Source: Acidovorax sp. sif1233 (GTDB lineage: Bacteria > Pseudomonadota > Gammaproteobacteria > Burkholderiales > Burkholderiaceae_C). Taken from it: 64,000 nt of DNA. The notes under the pieces are model-generated. The model did no database searches. It was not told the origin of the DNA and saw only the letters and a program-made list of their open reading frames with translations. This document shows positions 17,011-27,743 of this stretch, piece after piece; position 1 is the first letter of the stretch, and every line of letters begins with the position of its first letter. The position numbers were made by a program, and so were the translations under genes. Location: NCBI RefSeq assembly GCF_019218755.1, contig NZ_JAHUWZ010000002.1, positions 310,001 to 374,000 on the forward strand. Direction: 5' to 3'.

Positions 17011-18228
17011 ATGCATGCTTCCCGTTTCTTCAAGATGGCCCTGATCCTGGGCCTGCTGTCGGCCATCGGCCCCTTTGCCATCGACATGTACCTGCCGGCG
17101 CTGCCCGAGATCGGCGCGAGCCTGGGCGCGGAGGTGGGCGCCGTGCAGTGGAGCCTGACGGCGTTCTTCATTTCGCTGGGCGTTGGCCAGCTGTTCTATG
17201 GTCCGGTGTCGGACATGGTGGGCCGCAAGCCACCGCTGTACGTGGGTCTGCTGCTTTTCACGCTGGCGAGCGTGGGCTGTGCGCTCGCCACAGACATCCA
17301 GACCCTGGTGGTCCTGCGTTTCGTGCAGGGGCTGGGCGCCGCTGCCGGCATGGCGATTCCCCGCGCCGTGGTGCGCGACCTGCACACCGGCACCGAGGCC
17401 GCGCGCCTCATGTCGCTGCTGATGCTGGTGTTCAGCATTTCCCCGCTGCTGGCGCCGTTGGCGGGCAGTGGCGTCATTGCGCTGACGGGGTGGCGCGGGG
17501 TGTTCTGGGCCGTGGCGGTGGCGGCGGTCGCCGGCCTCCTGCTGGTATCCCGGGGGCTGCGCGAAACGCGGCCGGCAGCCGAGCGCCTCGAAAGCAGCCT
17601 GGCGGGCGCGCTCTCGGGCTACTGGCTCCTCCTGCGCGACGGGCACTACCTCGGCCTCGTGTTCATCGGGGGCTGCTCGATGGCGGGGTTCTTTGTCTAC
17701 CTTGCGGGCTCGCCCTTCGTGCTGATCAACCACTACGGCCTCACGCCCGTGCAGTACAGCCTGGCGTTCTCGGTGAATGCCGCCGCATTCTTTGCCGCCG
17801 CGCAGTTCACCGCTCGGCTGGGGCGCCGCTTTGGACTGGTGCCCACTGTCAAGGTGGCGGTCACCGGTGCGGGCGCCGTGATGGTGGCCATGCTGGCTTA
17901 CTACCTGGCTGGCGGCGACCGGCTGGAAGTGCTGCTGGGCCTGTATTTCGTCGCCAGCGGCCTGATGGGCCTGGTGATTCCCACCACCTCGGTGCTCGCC
18001 CTGGAGGAGCACGGCGCCATCGCGGGCACCGCCTCGGCGCTGCTGGGCACGCTGCAGATGCTGATCGGCGCTGCCGCCATGGGCGTGGTCGGTGTGTTCG
18101 CCAATGGCAAGCCGCTGCCCATGGTGGTGGGCATGGCCAGCGGCGCGCTCCTGGGCCTGGTGCTGACCTGGGTCACGCTGGGCGGCGAGCGCGCGGCACG
18201 GCCGCTGGCCAAGGGCAACGCGCCGTAG
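17011..18228 (+). CDS. MFS drug exporter, Bcr/CflA family
   Basis: 405 residues with 12 predicted helices. The Bcr/CflA opening GPFAIDMYLPALPEI is present, then the MFS motif A GPVSDMVGRKPP near residue 67, and the motif-C-like region around SPLLAPLAGSG. Family members are proton-coupled exporters in the inner membrane for chloramphenicol, bicyclomycin or sulfonamides; the substrate here is not known. It stands alone, with a family A repeat immediately downstream. Confidence 0.92.
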   Translation: MHASRFFKMALILGLLSAIGPFAIDMYLPALPEIGASLGAEVGAVQWSLTAFFISLGVGQLFYGPVSDMVGRKPPLYVGLLLFTLASVGCALATDIQTLVVLRFVQGLGAAAGMAIPRAVVRDLHTGTEAARLMSLLMLVFSISPLLAPLAGSGVIALTGWRGVFWAVAVAAVAGLLLVSRGLRETRPAAERLESSLAGALSGYWLLLRDGHYLGLVFIGGCSMAGFFVYLAGSPFVLINHYGLTPVQYSLAFSVNAAAFFAAAQFTARLGRRFGLVPTVKVAVTGAGAVMVAMLAYYLAGGDRLEVLLGLYFVASGLMGLVIPTTSVLALEEHGAIAGTASALLGTLQMLIGAAAMGVVGVFANGKPLPMVVGMASGALLGLVLTWVTLGGERAARPLAKGNAP

Positions 18229-18233
18229 CTCGA

Positions 18234-18293
18234 TTGCTATTGAATTGATAGCTTTCTGCGCTTGTGCATCCAGCGCAGGCGGCCTTTTTCGTT
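18234..18293 (+). repeat. Dispersed palindromic repeat, family A, copy 2
   Basis: It reads GCTATTGAATTGATAGCT, then TGCGCTTGTGCATCCAGCGC, then GGCGGCCTTTTTCG. It matches the copy at 28561 at most positions. It starts 6 bp after the exporter stop. GGCGGCC followed by TTTTT could let it end the exporter transcript. Confidence 0.8.
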
Positions 18294-18324
18294 CAAACCG
18301 CGTGATGCGGGCGAGCCCTGTGGA

Positions 18325-19248
18325 TCACTTCGGTCCGGCATGGCGCCGTGGAGTGGCGCGCGGGCCCAGGGCATGGATCAGCGCAGGTACCTGCGCCGAC
18401 AGTTCGCGCGCCAGGTAGCCCAGCGTGCCCTGGTCCCGCGCCAGCGCGCTGCCCGCGCGTGCATGCAGGAGCACGCCCCAGGCCGTGGCATGCAGCGGCG
18501 GCGCGCCGCGCGCGGCCAGGCCGCCGATGAGGCCCGCCAGCGTATCGCCCGAGCCCGACGTGGCCAGCCCCGGGGTACCGCCCGCAAACCGCAACGAACA
18601 GCCGTCGGGCTGCGCGATGCAGGTGGTGCTGCCCTTGAGCGCCACGCAGGCGCCCCAGCGTTGCGCGCCCGCCCGGGCGGCGGCCAGCGGGTCGGCCAGC
18701 ACGGCGTCCTTGGACGCACCGGTCAGGTGGGCCATCTCGCCGGCGTGGGGCGTCATGACGACGGGCTGGTCGAACGCTGCGCCGACTGCGGCCGACATGG
18801 CGTAGGCGTCCAGCACCACCGTGCTGCGGCGAAACAGCGGCAGCATCGTGCGCACGAAGGCCACGCTGCGGGCTTCGTCTAGCATGCCGGGGCCCAGCAC
18901 CACGGCGCTCACCTGGTCGGACAGGGGCCCGAGCCGGTCGCAGTCGCGCGCGGCAAAACCCCCGGCCCGGGTCTCGGCAAGCCCCATCACGCGCGCCTCG
19001 GGGATGGCCAGTGCCAGGCCCTGCGCCACGCGCTCCGGTGCGGCCACGGTGAGTTTGCCGGCCCCCGCACGCAGCGCGGCGATGGCCGCCAGGAGCGCCG
19101 CGCCGGGCATTTCATGGCTGCCCGCGACCACCAGCACGTGCCCGCGCGCTTCCTTGTCCGCATCGTCGCCAGGATGGGGCAGAGGCCAGCGCCGAAGCAG
19201 TGCCTCGGTCAGGGCTCTGGGCCGGGGCCAGGTAGGGTTGTGGGGCAT
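18325..19248 (-). CDS. nnrD: ADP-dependent NAD(P)H-hydrate dehydratase
   Basis: 307 residues. It belongs to the YjeF C-terminal/CARKD kinase-fold family: GHVLVVAGSHEMPGAA, VLGPGM near residue 120, TPHAGEMAHLTG, VALKGSTT and the ATP/ADP motif SGSGDTLAG near residue 238. It dehydrates damaged NADHX/NADPHX back to NAD(P)H. It has no N-terminal epimerase (NnrE) domain, so a separate epimerase is expected elsewhere. It is the last gene of a minus-strand run, 9 bp after the phosphatase gene. Confidence 0.93.
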   Translation of the reverse strand: MPHNPTWPRPRALTEALLRRWPLPHPGDDADKEARGHVLVVAGSHEMPGAALLAAIAALRAGAGKLTVAAPERVAQGLALAIPEARVMGLAETRAGGFAARDCDRLGPLSDQVSAVVLGPGMLDEARSVAFVRTMLPLFRRSTVVLDAYAMSAAVGAAFDQPVVMTPHAGEMAHLTGASKDAVLADPLAAARAGAQRWGACVALKGSTTCIAQPDGCSLRFAGGTPGLATSGSGDTLAGLIGGLAARGAPPLHATAWGVLLHARAGSALARDQGTLGYLARELSAQVPALIHALGPRATPRRHAGPK

Positions 19249-19257
19249 GGCGTGCTG

Positions 19258-20025
19258 TCAGGGCTTGGGGGCGGTGGCGGCGTCGGGCTCCCGCGTCACA
19301 GGGGTCCGCGCGTCGCGCAGCGGGGCAAGGAAGTTGGCCTGGACCAGCTGCATGGCCTCGTCGGTGCGCCCCTCGTGCGCCCCATGGGCGCGGTAGATCG
19401 TCACCGCGCAGTTGGGCACGTCGCCCTGGCGGTCGATCTCCAGGATCTGCTGCTCGTCCATCTGCTCGATGAGGTAGCGCATGCAGTTGACGATGACCTG
19501 GTGCGCGACCACCAGCACCCGCTGCCCCGCGTATTCGCGCGTGACCATCTCCTGCAGGCTGCGCAGCCGCAGGATCACGTCGCACCAGCTTTCACCGCCG
19601 GGCGGCCTGAAGTAGAACTTGCCTACGTGGGTGCGTTGCTCATGCAGCTGGGCGTGCTGCTGCTGGATGCCGAACTTGGTAAGCCGGTCCAGGATGCCGA
19701 ACTCCTTTTCCCGCAGCCGCTCGTCCAGCCGCAGGGTGACATGCTCCAGACGGCTGTGCCGCGCCACCAGGCGGGCGGTCTGCAGCGCGCGCACGTAGGG
19801 CGAGCACAGGATGACCTGCGGCTGCCCATCCACGGGCTGGCGTCCAAACCATTCCCCCAGCGCCACCGATTGCGCGGTTCCCAGGTCCGACAGCGGCACA
19901 TCGATGTCCCGCCATGCGAGGTCGATGGTCTGAAGCCCCGCCGCCTCGGCCGCGTCGCGCGCGACATTGCCGGCGCTTTGTCCATGCCGCACAACCCACA
20001 GCCGCGCGGGCCAGCGTGTTTCCAT
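19258..20025 (-). CDS. Histidine phosphatase family protein
   Basis: 255 residues. The phosphoglycerate-mutase-like motif is VRHGQSAGN, with the catalytic His near residue 14. The acidic/His partner segment is LVVAHQVIVN, the second active-site His, and the arginine loop is PYVRALQTA. It is longer than SixA-type (about 160) and similar in length to phosphatases of sugar phosphates or nucleotides. The substrate is unknown. The small upstream gene ends 9 bp before it, suggesting one transcript with nnrD. Confidence 0.9.
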   Translation of the reverse strand: METRWPARLWVVRHGQSAGNVARDAAEAAGLQTIDLAWRDIDVPLSDLGTAQSVALGEWFGRQPVDGQPQVILCSPYVRALQTARLVARHSRLEHVTLRLDERLREKEFGILDRLTKFGIQQQHAQLHEQRTHVGKFYFRPPGGESWCDVILRLRSLQEMVTREYAGQRVLVVAHQVIVNCMRYLIEQMDEQQILEIDRQGDVPNCAVTIYRAHGAHEGRTDEAMQLVQANFLAPLRDARTPVTREPDAATAPKP

Positions 20026-20034
20026 GGCCTCGGG

Positions 20035-20319
20035 CTACCGAGGGGCGCGAAGGCGGGCCCTGCCCACGGCGCCAGCCGCCGGGGCCTTTTCCGCCGCCCG
20101 TGCCAGCTTGCCGGCCACCCCGTCGCGCCCCGATGCGGCGCGCGCGATGAGGGCGCTGCCCAGGGCCCGGCCCGCTGCGCGGCGCACCAGGCCACGGCTG
20201 CGGCTGGCGCCGCGCAGCACCAGCAGGCCCGCACCCAGCACCAGCCAGTGCTCGCCTGGAAAACCGGCACGTTCGGCGTCCCATTGGCGCACGCCGCGGA
20301 GTTTTTGAAGAAGGTTCAT
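20035..20319 (-). CDS. Small hypothetical basic protein
   Basis: 94 residues from ATG at 20317-20319 with GAAGAA-rich sequence around the start. A longer frame to 20475 has no family features and poor composition, so I use the shorter start. There is one hydrophobic segment (EHWLVLGAGLLVLRG) followed by an Arg/Ala-rich tail. It is likely a single-pass or peripheral membrane protein of unknown role, in the five-gene run ending with nnrD. Confidence 0.6.
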   Translation of the reverse strand: MNLLQKLRGVRQWDAERAGFPGEHWLVLGAGLLVLRGASRSRGLVRRAAGRALGSALIARAASGRDGVAGKLARAAEKAPAAGAVGRARLRAPR

Positions 20320-20414
20320 GTGACGGGCCCTGACGTTGACAGCATGCCGCCATCGTCGCGCAGGGTAAGGCCGCCCGGTGTCAGCGCACGGTTTTGGCGC
20401 GGGTGCTCCGCGTC

Positions 20415-21524
20415 CTACACCACGGGGCTGGGCGCTGCGGCGGGCGCCGGGCCGCCAAGCTGGGCCGCCACGCATTCGGCCAGCGCCTGCACGGTGCGCG
20501 GCGCGCAGCCTTCCGCATGGTTGCTGATGGCCACGAAGGCGTTGTGCCCCCGCCCGGTGACGCCCGCGATCAGGCTTGCCAGCGCGGCCCGCGTGCCAGG
20601 GTCGGGGTGGTGGAGCCGGTCATAGGGCGCATAGTTCTTTTCCGCGTCTTCATAGCCATAGGGGCCGTGGATGGGGTGGAGATTCCAGCGGCACACCAGC
20701 GGACCGGGCCAGAGCGCGCGCAGCATGGGCAGCTGTTCCTGCAGCGGCGGCATCTTTGCGTGCAGGCCCAGGCAGTAGGTGGCCCCGGCCTCGCGCAGCA
20801 CCGCCGCGAAGCGCGGGGTGAGCCATTGGGGATCGCGCACCTCCACGGCCATCACGCCGTCCGGCGCGGTGGGGTGCAACGCAGGCTGCGCACACAGCAT
20901 GGCGCGCAGGCGCTCCAGCAGCTCGTGCATGCGGTCCAGCTGCGCCAGGGGCAGGGGGCTGATCTGGAACACCAGCGCCCCCAGCTTGTGCCCCAGGCCC
21001 TGCAGCGCGGGTTCCACGAATTCACTGAGGGCGAGTTCGGGGCTGAGGAAAGCCGGATTGGGCTGGCGCCCCCGCCCGTCCTCGCTGCGCACGAGGGCGT
21101 CGGTCACCAGGCTGGGCGCCTTCACCACGAAGCGGAAGTCATCGGGCACCTGCGCGGCATAGCGCTCGTACTGGCTCACCGTGAGCGGCCGGTAGAAGCT
21201 GCGGTCGATGCTCACCGTGCGCAGCAGCGGGTGCTGGGCGTAGACCGCCAGCCCCTGCTTGGAGAGCATGGACTCGGAATGCTCGCCTTCCCACACCAGT
21301 CCCTTCCATCCGGGGTACGTCCATGACGACGTGCCCAGCCGCAGCTGGCGGGGGAGGGCGGCGGCCAGGGCGCGCAGACCATCGTGCCCGGGGGCCGGAT
21401 GCACCCCGGTGCGGCGCGGCCTGGCCGCCGCGGGCTCATCTGCATCGGCCGCGAAGCCAGCGGCGGCGGCCTTGTCGGTGGGAGGGGGCGGCACCGGCGG
21501 GCCGCCGAAAAGGTCGTCTTGCAT
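20415..21524 (-). CDS. DUF72 (YecE-like) family protein
   Basis: 369 residues. The DUF72 TIM-barrel signature is evident: RLGTSSWTYPGWKG near residue 62, YAQHPLLRTVSIDRSFYR, FRFVVKAP, and the late FVAISNHAEGCAPRTVQAL with its conserved Asn/His. The N-terminal 55 residues are Pro/Ala-rich and probably disordered. The biochemical role of DUF72 is not established. It precedes the small basic protein by 95 bp. Confidence 0.88.
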   Translation of the reverse strand: MQDDLFGGPPVPPPPTDKAAAAGFAADADEPAAARPRRTGVHPAPGHDGLRALAAALPRQLRLGTSSWTYPGWKGLVWEGEHSESMLSKQGLAVYAQHPLLRTVSIDRSFYRPLTVSQYERYAAQVPDDFRFVVKAPSLVTDALVRSEDGRGRQPNPAFLSPELALSEFVEPALQGLGHKLGALVFQISPLPLAQLDRMHELLERLRAMLCAQPALHPTAPDGVMAVEVRDPQWLTPRFAAVLREAGATYCLGLHAKMPPLQEQLPMLRALWPGPLVCRWNLHPIHGPYGYEDAEKNYAPYDRLHHPDPGTRAALASLIAGVTGRGHNAFVAISNHAEGCAPRTVQALAECVAAQLGGPAPAAAPSPVV

Positions 21525-21581
21525 GTGAGGGACGCGGATGGTGTGGCGGGCGCGAGCCGGAATGGGGTGCCGCAGAGGAGG

Positions 21582-21992
21582 TCACAGGCCCGCGAACAGT
21601 CCACCTTCGTTCAGCAGTTCGTAGGTGATTTCCGGGTGCTGGTCCATGCTCTTGCGGATCGCGGCGGGAATCGCCTGGCGGGTCTTGCGGCACAGGCCGG
21701 GCTGCTCCAGCACCAGGATCGCAATGCCCCGCAGGCTGCGCACCTCATGGGGGCTGGGGGTGATGGAAAGGCGCACGCCCAGCTGGTCTTCCATGCGGCC
21801 CAGCAGGCGGCGCAGGTCGCTCAGGCTGGTGAGGTTTTCCAGCCGCTCAAGCAGTTTTTTTTCCTCATTGCGCGTGAGGCGCAGGATGCGGACATCCCCG
21901 CCCGGCGCCTCCAGCAGTGCATCCCGGCCGCACACGCAGGTGCCGGGAGGGCATTCGGTGCGGATGGGGAAGGCAAGAGGGGCGGCGTCCAT
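21582..21992 (-). CDS. Conserved hypothetical protein with a Cys-rich N-terminal motif
   Basis: 136 residues from ATG at 21990-21992. Near residue 12 it has CPPGTCVC, a closely spaced Cys trio that could bind metal, followed by GRDALLEAPGGDVRIL and a helical C-terminal half (LTRNEEKKLLERLENL). The helical part could be a small dimer or nucleic-acid-binding region. I do not recognise the family. It lies 57 bp upstream of the DUF72 gene and is likely the first gene of the run. Confidence 0.7.
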   Translation of the reverse strand: MDAAPLAFPIRTECPPGTCVCGRDALLEAPGGDVRILRLTRNEEKKLLERLENLTSLSDLRRLLGRMEDQLGVRLSITPSPHEVRSLRGIAILVLEQPGLCRKTRQAIPAAIRKSMDQHPEITYELLNEGGLFAGL

Positions 21993-22205
21993 GCGTGTGC
22001 TTGGGGTGGCTTGGTGGCCCGGCACATTCTAAGAGCGGCGGTGCGGGCGTTCGCGGCGTGGTACTTCTTCGGGCCGTTGCTGTGCCCGCACCGGGTGGAG
22101 CCTCGCCCTTTGCCGGTGTCCGCTTTCGGTGATGGCCGTGCCCTGCCGCGCCTGCGCGCCCGGGGGACGCTACCGCTCCAGCGCTTGCGCACCGTTGCCA
22201 GAAAC

Positions 22206-22234
22206 GACCGGCGCGCCTCGAGGGCGCGCCGGTC
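22206..22234 (-). terminator. Strong hairpin after the IPTL-CTERM gene
   Basis: A perfect 12-bp stem (GACCGGCGCGCC / GGCGCGCCGGTC) with a TCGAG loop lies 43 bp past the stop of the minus-strand gene. On the minus strand it is followed by GTTTCT, a weak U-tract. The rest of the 285-bp gap to 21992 shows nothing further. Confidence 0.75.
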
Positions 22235-22277
22235 TGTTCAATGTCGATGCATCAGCCTCTCGTGAGAGAGACCCGGG

Positions 22278-24002
22278 TCAGCGAAGGTTGCCCCGCTTGC
22301 GCTGTAGCCACACCCCGCCCATCAGGGCCAGGCCCAGCAGCATCATTCCGTACTCGCTCAGGGTGGGGATGTTGCTGACCACCGCGCCGCCACGGGTGAG
22401 GGTGTAAGACTCGCCGGTAGTGAAGTTTCCATTGCCAGCACCCGCGCCACCGAGGAGCAAGCTTGCGGGTGCCGGACCGACGATGGAATCGTTGTCCGCG
22501 ACATCCAGTCTCAAGGTGCCACTGCCGGTTCCTGTATTGACAGTGACGGTGTAAACGGCTCCTGAGCCGCTGACGCCCGTCACTGAAGCGCCTGCAATGG
22601 TTCCAGTCGACGTCAACACGAAATCCGAAGCATCCACCCCGGTGACCGACTGGTTGAAAGTGACGGTGTAGTTGACGGATGCCGCCGTGGTGGGATCGGG
22701 ATCAGCCCGCGCAATGGATTGCACGTTTACCGCACAGTTGGAGTCCGTGCAGCCTGCTATTTCAAACATGGTGCCGCCTTCTGGCAGGCCTTCGATGATG
22801 ACACCCAGCTTGTAGGCACCCGTCTGCTGAATGCCCATCAGGAAGCGCAGATCAAGGGTCGCACCCGCGGCCAAGGGTGTGCCAAGGGTCACGGTGCCAG
22901 ACGACAGCGTCGAATTGAAGCCACCGCCGTTCGGCTGGGAAGGAGGCTGCTCCAGCGTCGTGCCTTGGACCGTGACGTTGCTGGTGCCGGATCCGCACGG
23001 TGCGCGGTCCACAGTGACCACGACCGCCGTGGATGTGCGGGGGCGCAGGTCTGCGATGCCGGAGGGCGCGGGGAAGGTCGTCAGGTCAATGATCTTGTAA
23101 CGCAACCGTGTCAAGTTGCTGCCGCTGGTGTTTGTGAGGGTACGTCGGATGTCCAGGGTTCCGAAGGTGGAGTTGTTGGCAGGGTCGCTGGTGAAGTCTC
23201 TCACCGTATTGGGGGGTGAAGAGGGCGCCACGCAAGGATCCAGCAGGGCTGGGCTTGCGATGCTGCCAATCACGGGGCTGGACAGATTGGCTGGCGACGG
23301 CGCGCCCAGCCGCTGGCCACCACCAGCTGAGGTCCCATTGGTGTCTACAAAATAGAAATCGGTGGCATTGTTGTTCGTATCCAGCGCCACCCCGGCGGTC
23401 AGGCACCCGTTGAAGGACGTGATGGAGCCTTGTTTTCCGCAGATATCGCGGGTCCAGGCGTAGTCGATGGAGAACGGCGTGAGGGCCGGGTAGCCTGCGC
23501 CTTCCTTGTACAGCGTATTGGCTTCCGACGTGGAGCCCACGGCGTCAAGGCGGTTTGGCAGGGTGAAGTCCACAGCGACGCTGGTGTTGAACAGCGCGAT
23601 ACCTGCATTGTCGGGAATGTCGGTGGTGTATGTGGCGTCGCCGGTGGCCGTGGTGCCATTGCCCGCTGGATAGGCAGCCAGCGAGTAGCCGACACTATTC
23701 ACGCACAGGTAGTAGCCAAAGCCAGGAATCACCGTGCCGTTGGGAACAACGCAGCGTGCCACGCCATCCGAGGCCGCGACGGCAAAGCCCGTGCCGCCGC
23801 CCGCCACGGTCAGCGGCGAGGCGGTTTCGTTGTAGAGCTTGATGAATTCATCGTTGGCACCGTTGGGGCCGCGGACCCGGAACTCTCCGATGATCAGCGC
23901 GGAGGCCTGCGGGGCAGCCACGCACAGCAAGATGAATGCAACCGCGCTGAAGCGTCGGTGCAGGAGATCCAGAAATGCCCGTACCAGGTATTGAAATCCC
24001 AT
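22278..24002 (-). CDS. Secreted lamin-tail-like protein with IPTL-CTERM sorting signal
   Basis: 574 residues from ATG at 24000-24002, with GGAGG 6 bp upstream. It has a long Sec signal (residues about 1-35, core VAFILLCVAAP). A lamin-tail-like domain follows (IIGEFRVRGPNGANDEFIKL at about 37-56). The middle is a beta-rich adhesin-like region. An Ig-like module follows (VNYTVTFNQSVTGVDASDF). It ends in IPTLSEYGMMLLGL, a hydrophobic helix and a basic tail (RKRGNLR). That tail is the IPTL-CTERM signal, whose known partner is an exosortase of the XrtH type, not seen in this window. Likely a surface-attached or released protein. Confidence 0.88.
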   Translation of the reverse strand: MGFQYLVRAFLDLLHRRFSAVAFILLCVAAPQASALIIGEFRVRGPNGANDEFIKLYNETASPLTVAGGGTGFAVAASDGVARCVVPNGTVIPGFGYYLCVNSVGYSLAAYPAGNGTTATGDATYTTDIPDNAGIALFNTSVAVDFTLPNRLDAVGSTSEANTLYKEGAGYPALTPFSIDYAWTRDICGKQGSITSFNGCLTAGVALDTNNNATDFYFVDTNGTSAGGGQRLGAPSPANLSSPVIGSIASPALLDPCVAPSSPPNTVRDFTSDPANNSTFGTLDIRRTLTNTSGSNLTRLRYKIIDLTTFPAPSGIADLRPRTSTAVVVTVDRAPCGSGTSNVTVQGTTLEQPPSQPNGGGFNSTLSSGTVTLGTPLAAGATLDLRFLMGIQQTGAYKLGVIIEGLPEGGTMFEIAGCTDSNCAVNVQSIARADPDPTTAASVNYTVTFNQSVTGVDASDFVLTSTGTIAGASVTGVSGSGAVYTVTVNTGTGSGTLRLDVADNDSIVGPAPASLLLGGAGAGNGNFTTGESYTLTRGGAVVSNIPTLSEYGMMLLGLALMGGVWLQRKRGNLR

Positions 24003-24407
24003 AGTGCCTCCGAAAACGCCTTCGGCGTGGTTGCTGTTTGTTACCAATTGACAATTGTTGCCTAATTTTTCGCTGGCGAACAGGATTTAACGGAACTTTC
24101 TCAAATCTTCCCTGTAGGACGGCACCGCCTCCCGGTCAGACGGTATGCCAGCCACATGGCGGCAGGAGCAAATGCAGCCTTCATCCCCTTCGGGAGCAGG
24201 GGCGCGGGTCGAGTGTGCTCACAGAATTCTCGGTGCATTGTTTTCACGTTTCCATGCGCTGTGGGGTGGGGGACGTGGGCCCTCCGGTAACGCGCGGGGC
24301 GCCTGGTAGCCCGGAGAAGTTTGCTGGCGCCTGTCACCCATAGTCCCTGTGGCAAACTCGCGCGCTTCGCGTTTTGTTTGATTGAGTCTCAGAGAGTTCG
24401 CCCACCC
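24003..24407. other. 405-bp divergent intergenic region (IPTL-CTERM gene / tex)
   Basis: It contains CAATTG-A-CAATTG at 24045-24057, a symmetric AT-rich site, and ACGCC-GAA-GGCGT (minus strand, about 24013-24025) followed by TTTT, a small hairpin in the leader of the minus-strand gene. The rest to 24407 is moderately AT-richer than the genes around it and should hold the two promoters; I cannot place -35/-10 boxes with confidence. Confidence 0.5.
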
Positions 24408-26777
<2,370 letters not shown>

Positions 26778-26837
26778 CGGATTGGGGGGTGATGGGGGCC
26801 ATAATCGCCAGCAATCGAAACTCTGGCGCCTGACCCC

Positions 26838-27665
26838 ATGGAGTTGAACGCATTGCTGGCACAACCAGTGGCTCTGCCCAGCCTTCCGCGTGCGGTGGCG
26901 CTGCTGATGAGCGAACTGGCCCATGAAGAGCCCAGCCTGCGGCGCCTGAACCAGCTCTTTGGCACGGACCCGGCGCTGGCCGGGCGACTGCTGGAGCTGG
27001 CCAATTCCCCCACCTTCCAGTTGCCGCGCCAGATCGCGGGCATCCCGGAGGCCCTGGCGCTGCTGGGCACGGCCCAGGTGCGCTCGCTGGTCAATTCGGC
27101 ACCGCTGGGCACCACCTCCCGCTCGGTGCCCGGAGTGAACATGCAGCAGTTCTGGCGCTACAGCCTCAACACGGCCAAGCTGGCGCGGTCGCTGGCGGGT
27201 ATCGCGCAGCAGGACCAGATCGCCGCATACACCGCGGGCTTGCTGCACGCGCTGGGCGAGCTGGTCATTCACCTGGCCGACCCGGAAAAGGCGCAGTCGG
27301 TCAACACGCTGGTGGCGCCATTCGATCTGCGGCGCGGCAAGATCGAGCAGCGCATCTTCGGCTACTGCTATGGCCATGTGACGGCCGGGCTGGCGCGCCG
27401 CTGGCAGCTTCCCGAGGTGGTGGTCGATGCGCTGCAGCACCAGAGCGTGCCGTTCGACAACAACGCCTACGAGCCCCTGGCGGGAGTGATCCACCTGGCC
27501 TCCTGGCGCGCGCGGGCCCGCGAGGCGGAGCTGGGCGAGAAGGAGATGGCCGTATCGTTCCCCGGCGAGGTCGGCCTGACCCTGGGGCTGGACATCGACA
27601 TGGTGCTGCAGCAGGACCCCATCGACTGGACGGCACGGCCCGAGGCCGCCGACTACGTGGTCTGA
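26838..27665 (+). CDS. HDOD domain signalling protein
   Basis: 275 residues. The HDOD domain runs from about residue 10 to 210: LPSLPRAVALLMSEL, DPALAGRLLELANSP, AGIPEALALLGTAQVRSL and YTAGLLHALGELV. The HD metal ligands of true phosphodiesterases are mostly missing, as usual for HDOD. Such proteins often act in signalling or c-di-GMP-linked regulation. No output domain is attached. It starts 60 bp after tex. Confidence 0.9.
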   Translation: MELNALLAQPVALPSLPRAVALLMSELAHEEPSLRRLNQLFGTDPALAGRLLELANSPTFQLPRQIAGIPEALALLGTAQVRSLVNSAPLGTTSRSVPGVNMQQFWRYSLNTAKLARSLAGIAQQDQIAAYTAGLLHALGELVIHLADPEKAQSVNTLVAPFDLRRGKIEQRIFGYCYGHVTAGLARRWQLPEVVVDALQHQSVPFDNNAYEPLAGVIHLASWRARAREAELGEKEMAVSFPGEVGLTLGLDIDMVLQQDPIDWTARPEAADYVV

Positions 27666-27743
27666 CGGCGGTTTGCGAACCGGGATGCTTGCGCCCGGCC
27701 CGGGCACCTTGCGCGACACGCCGAGGCGCGGTGCTTTGCGACA

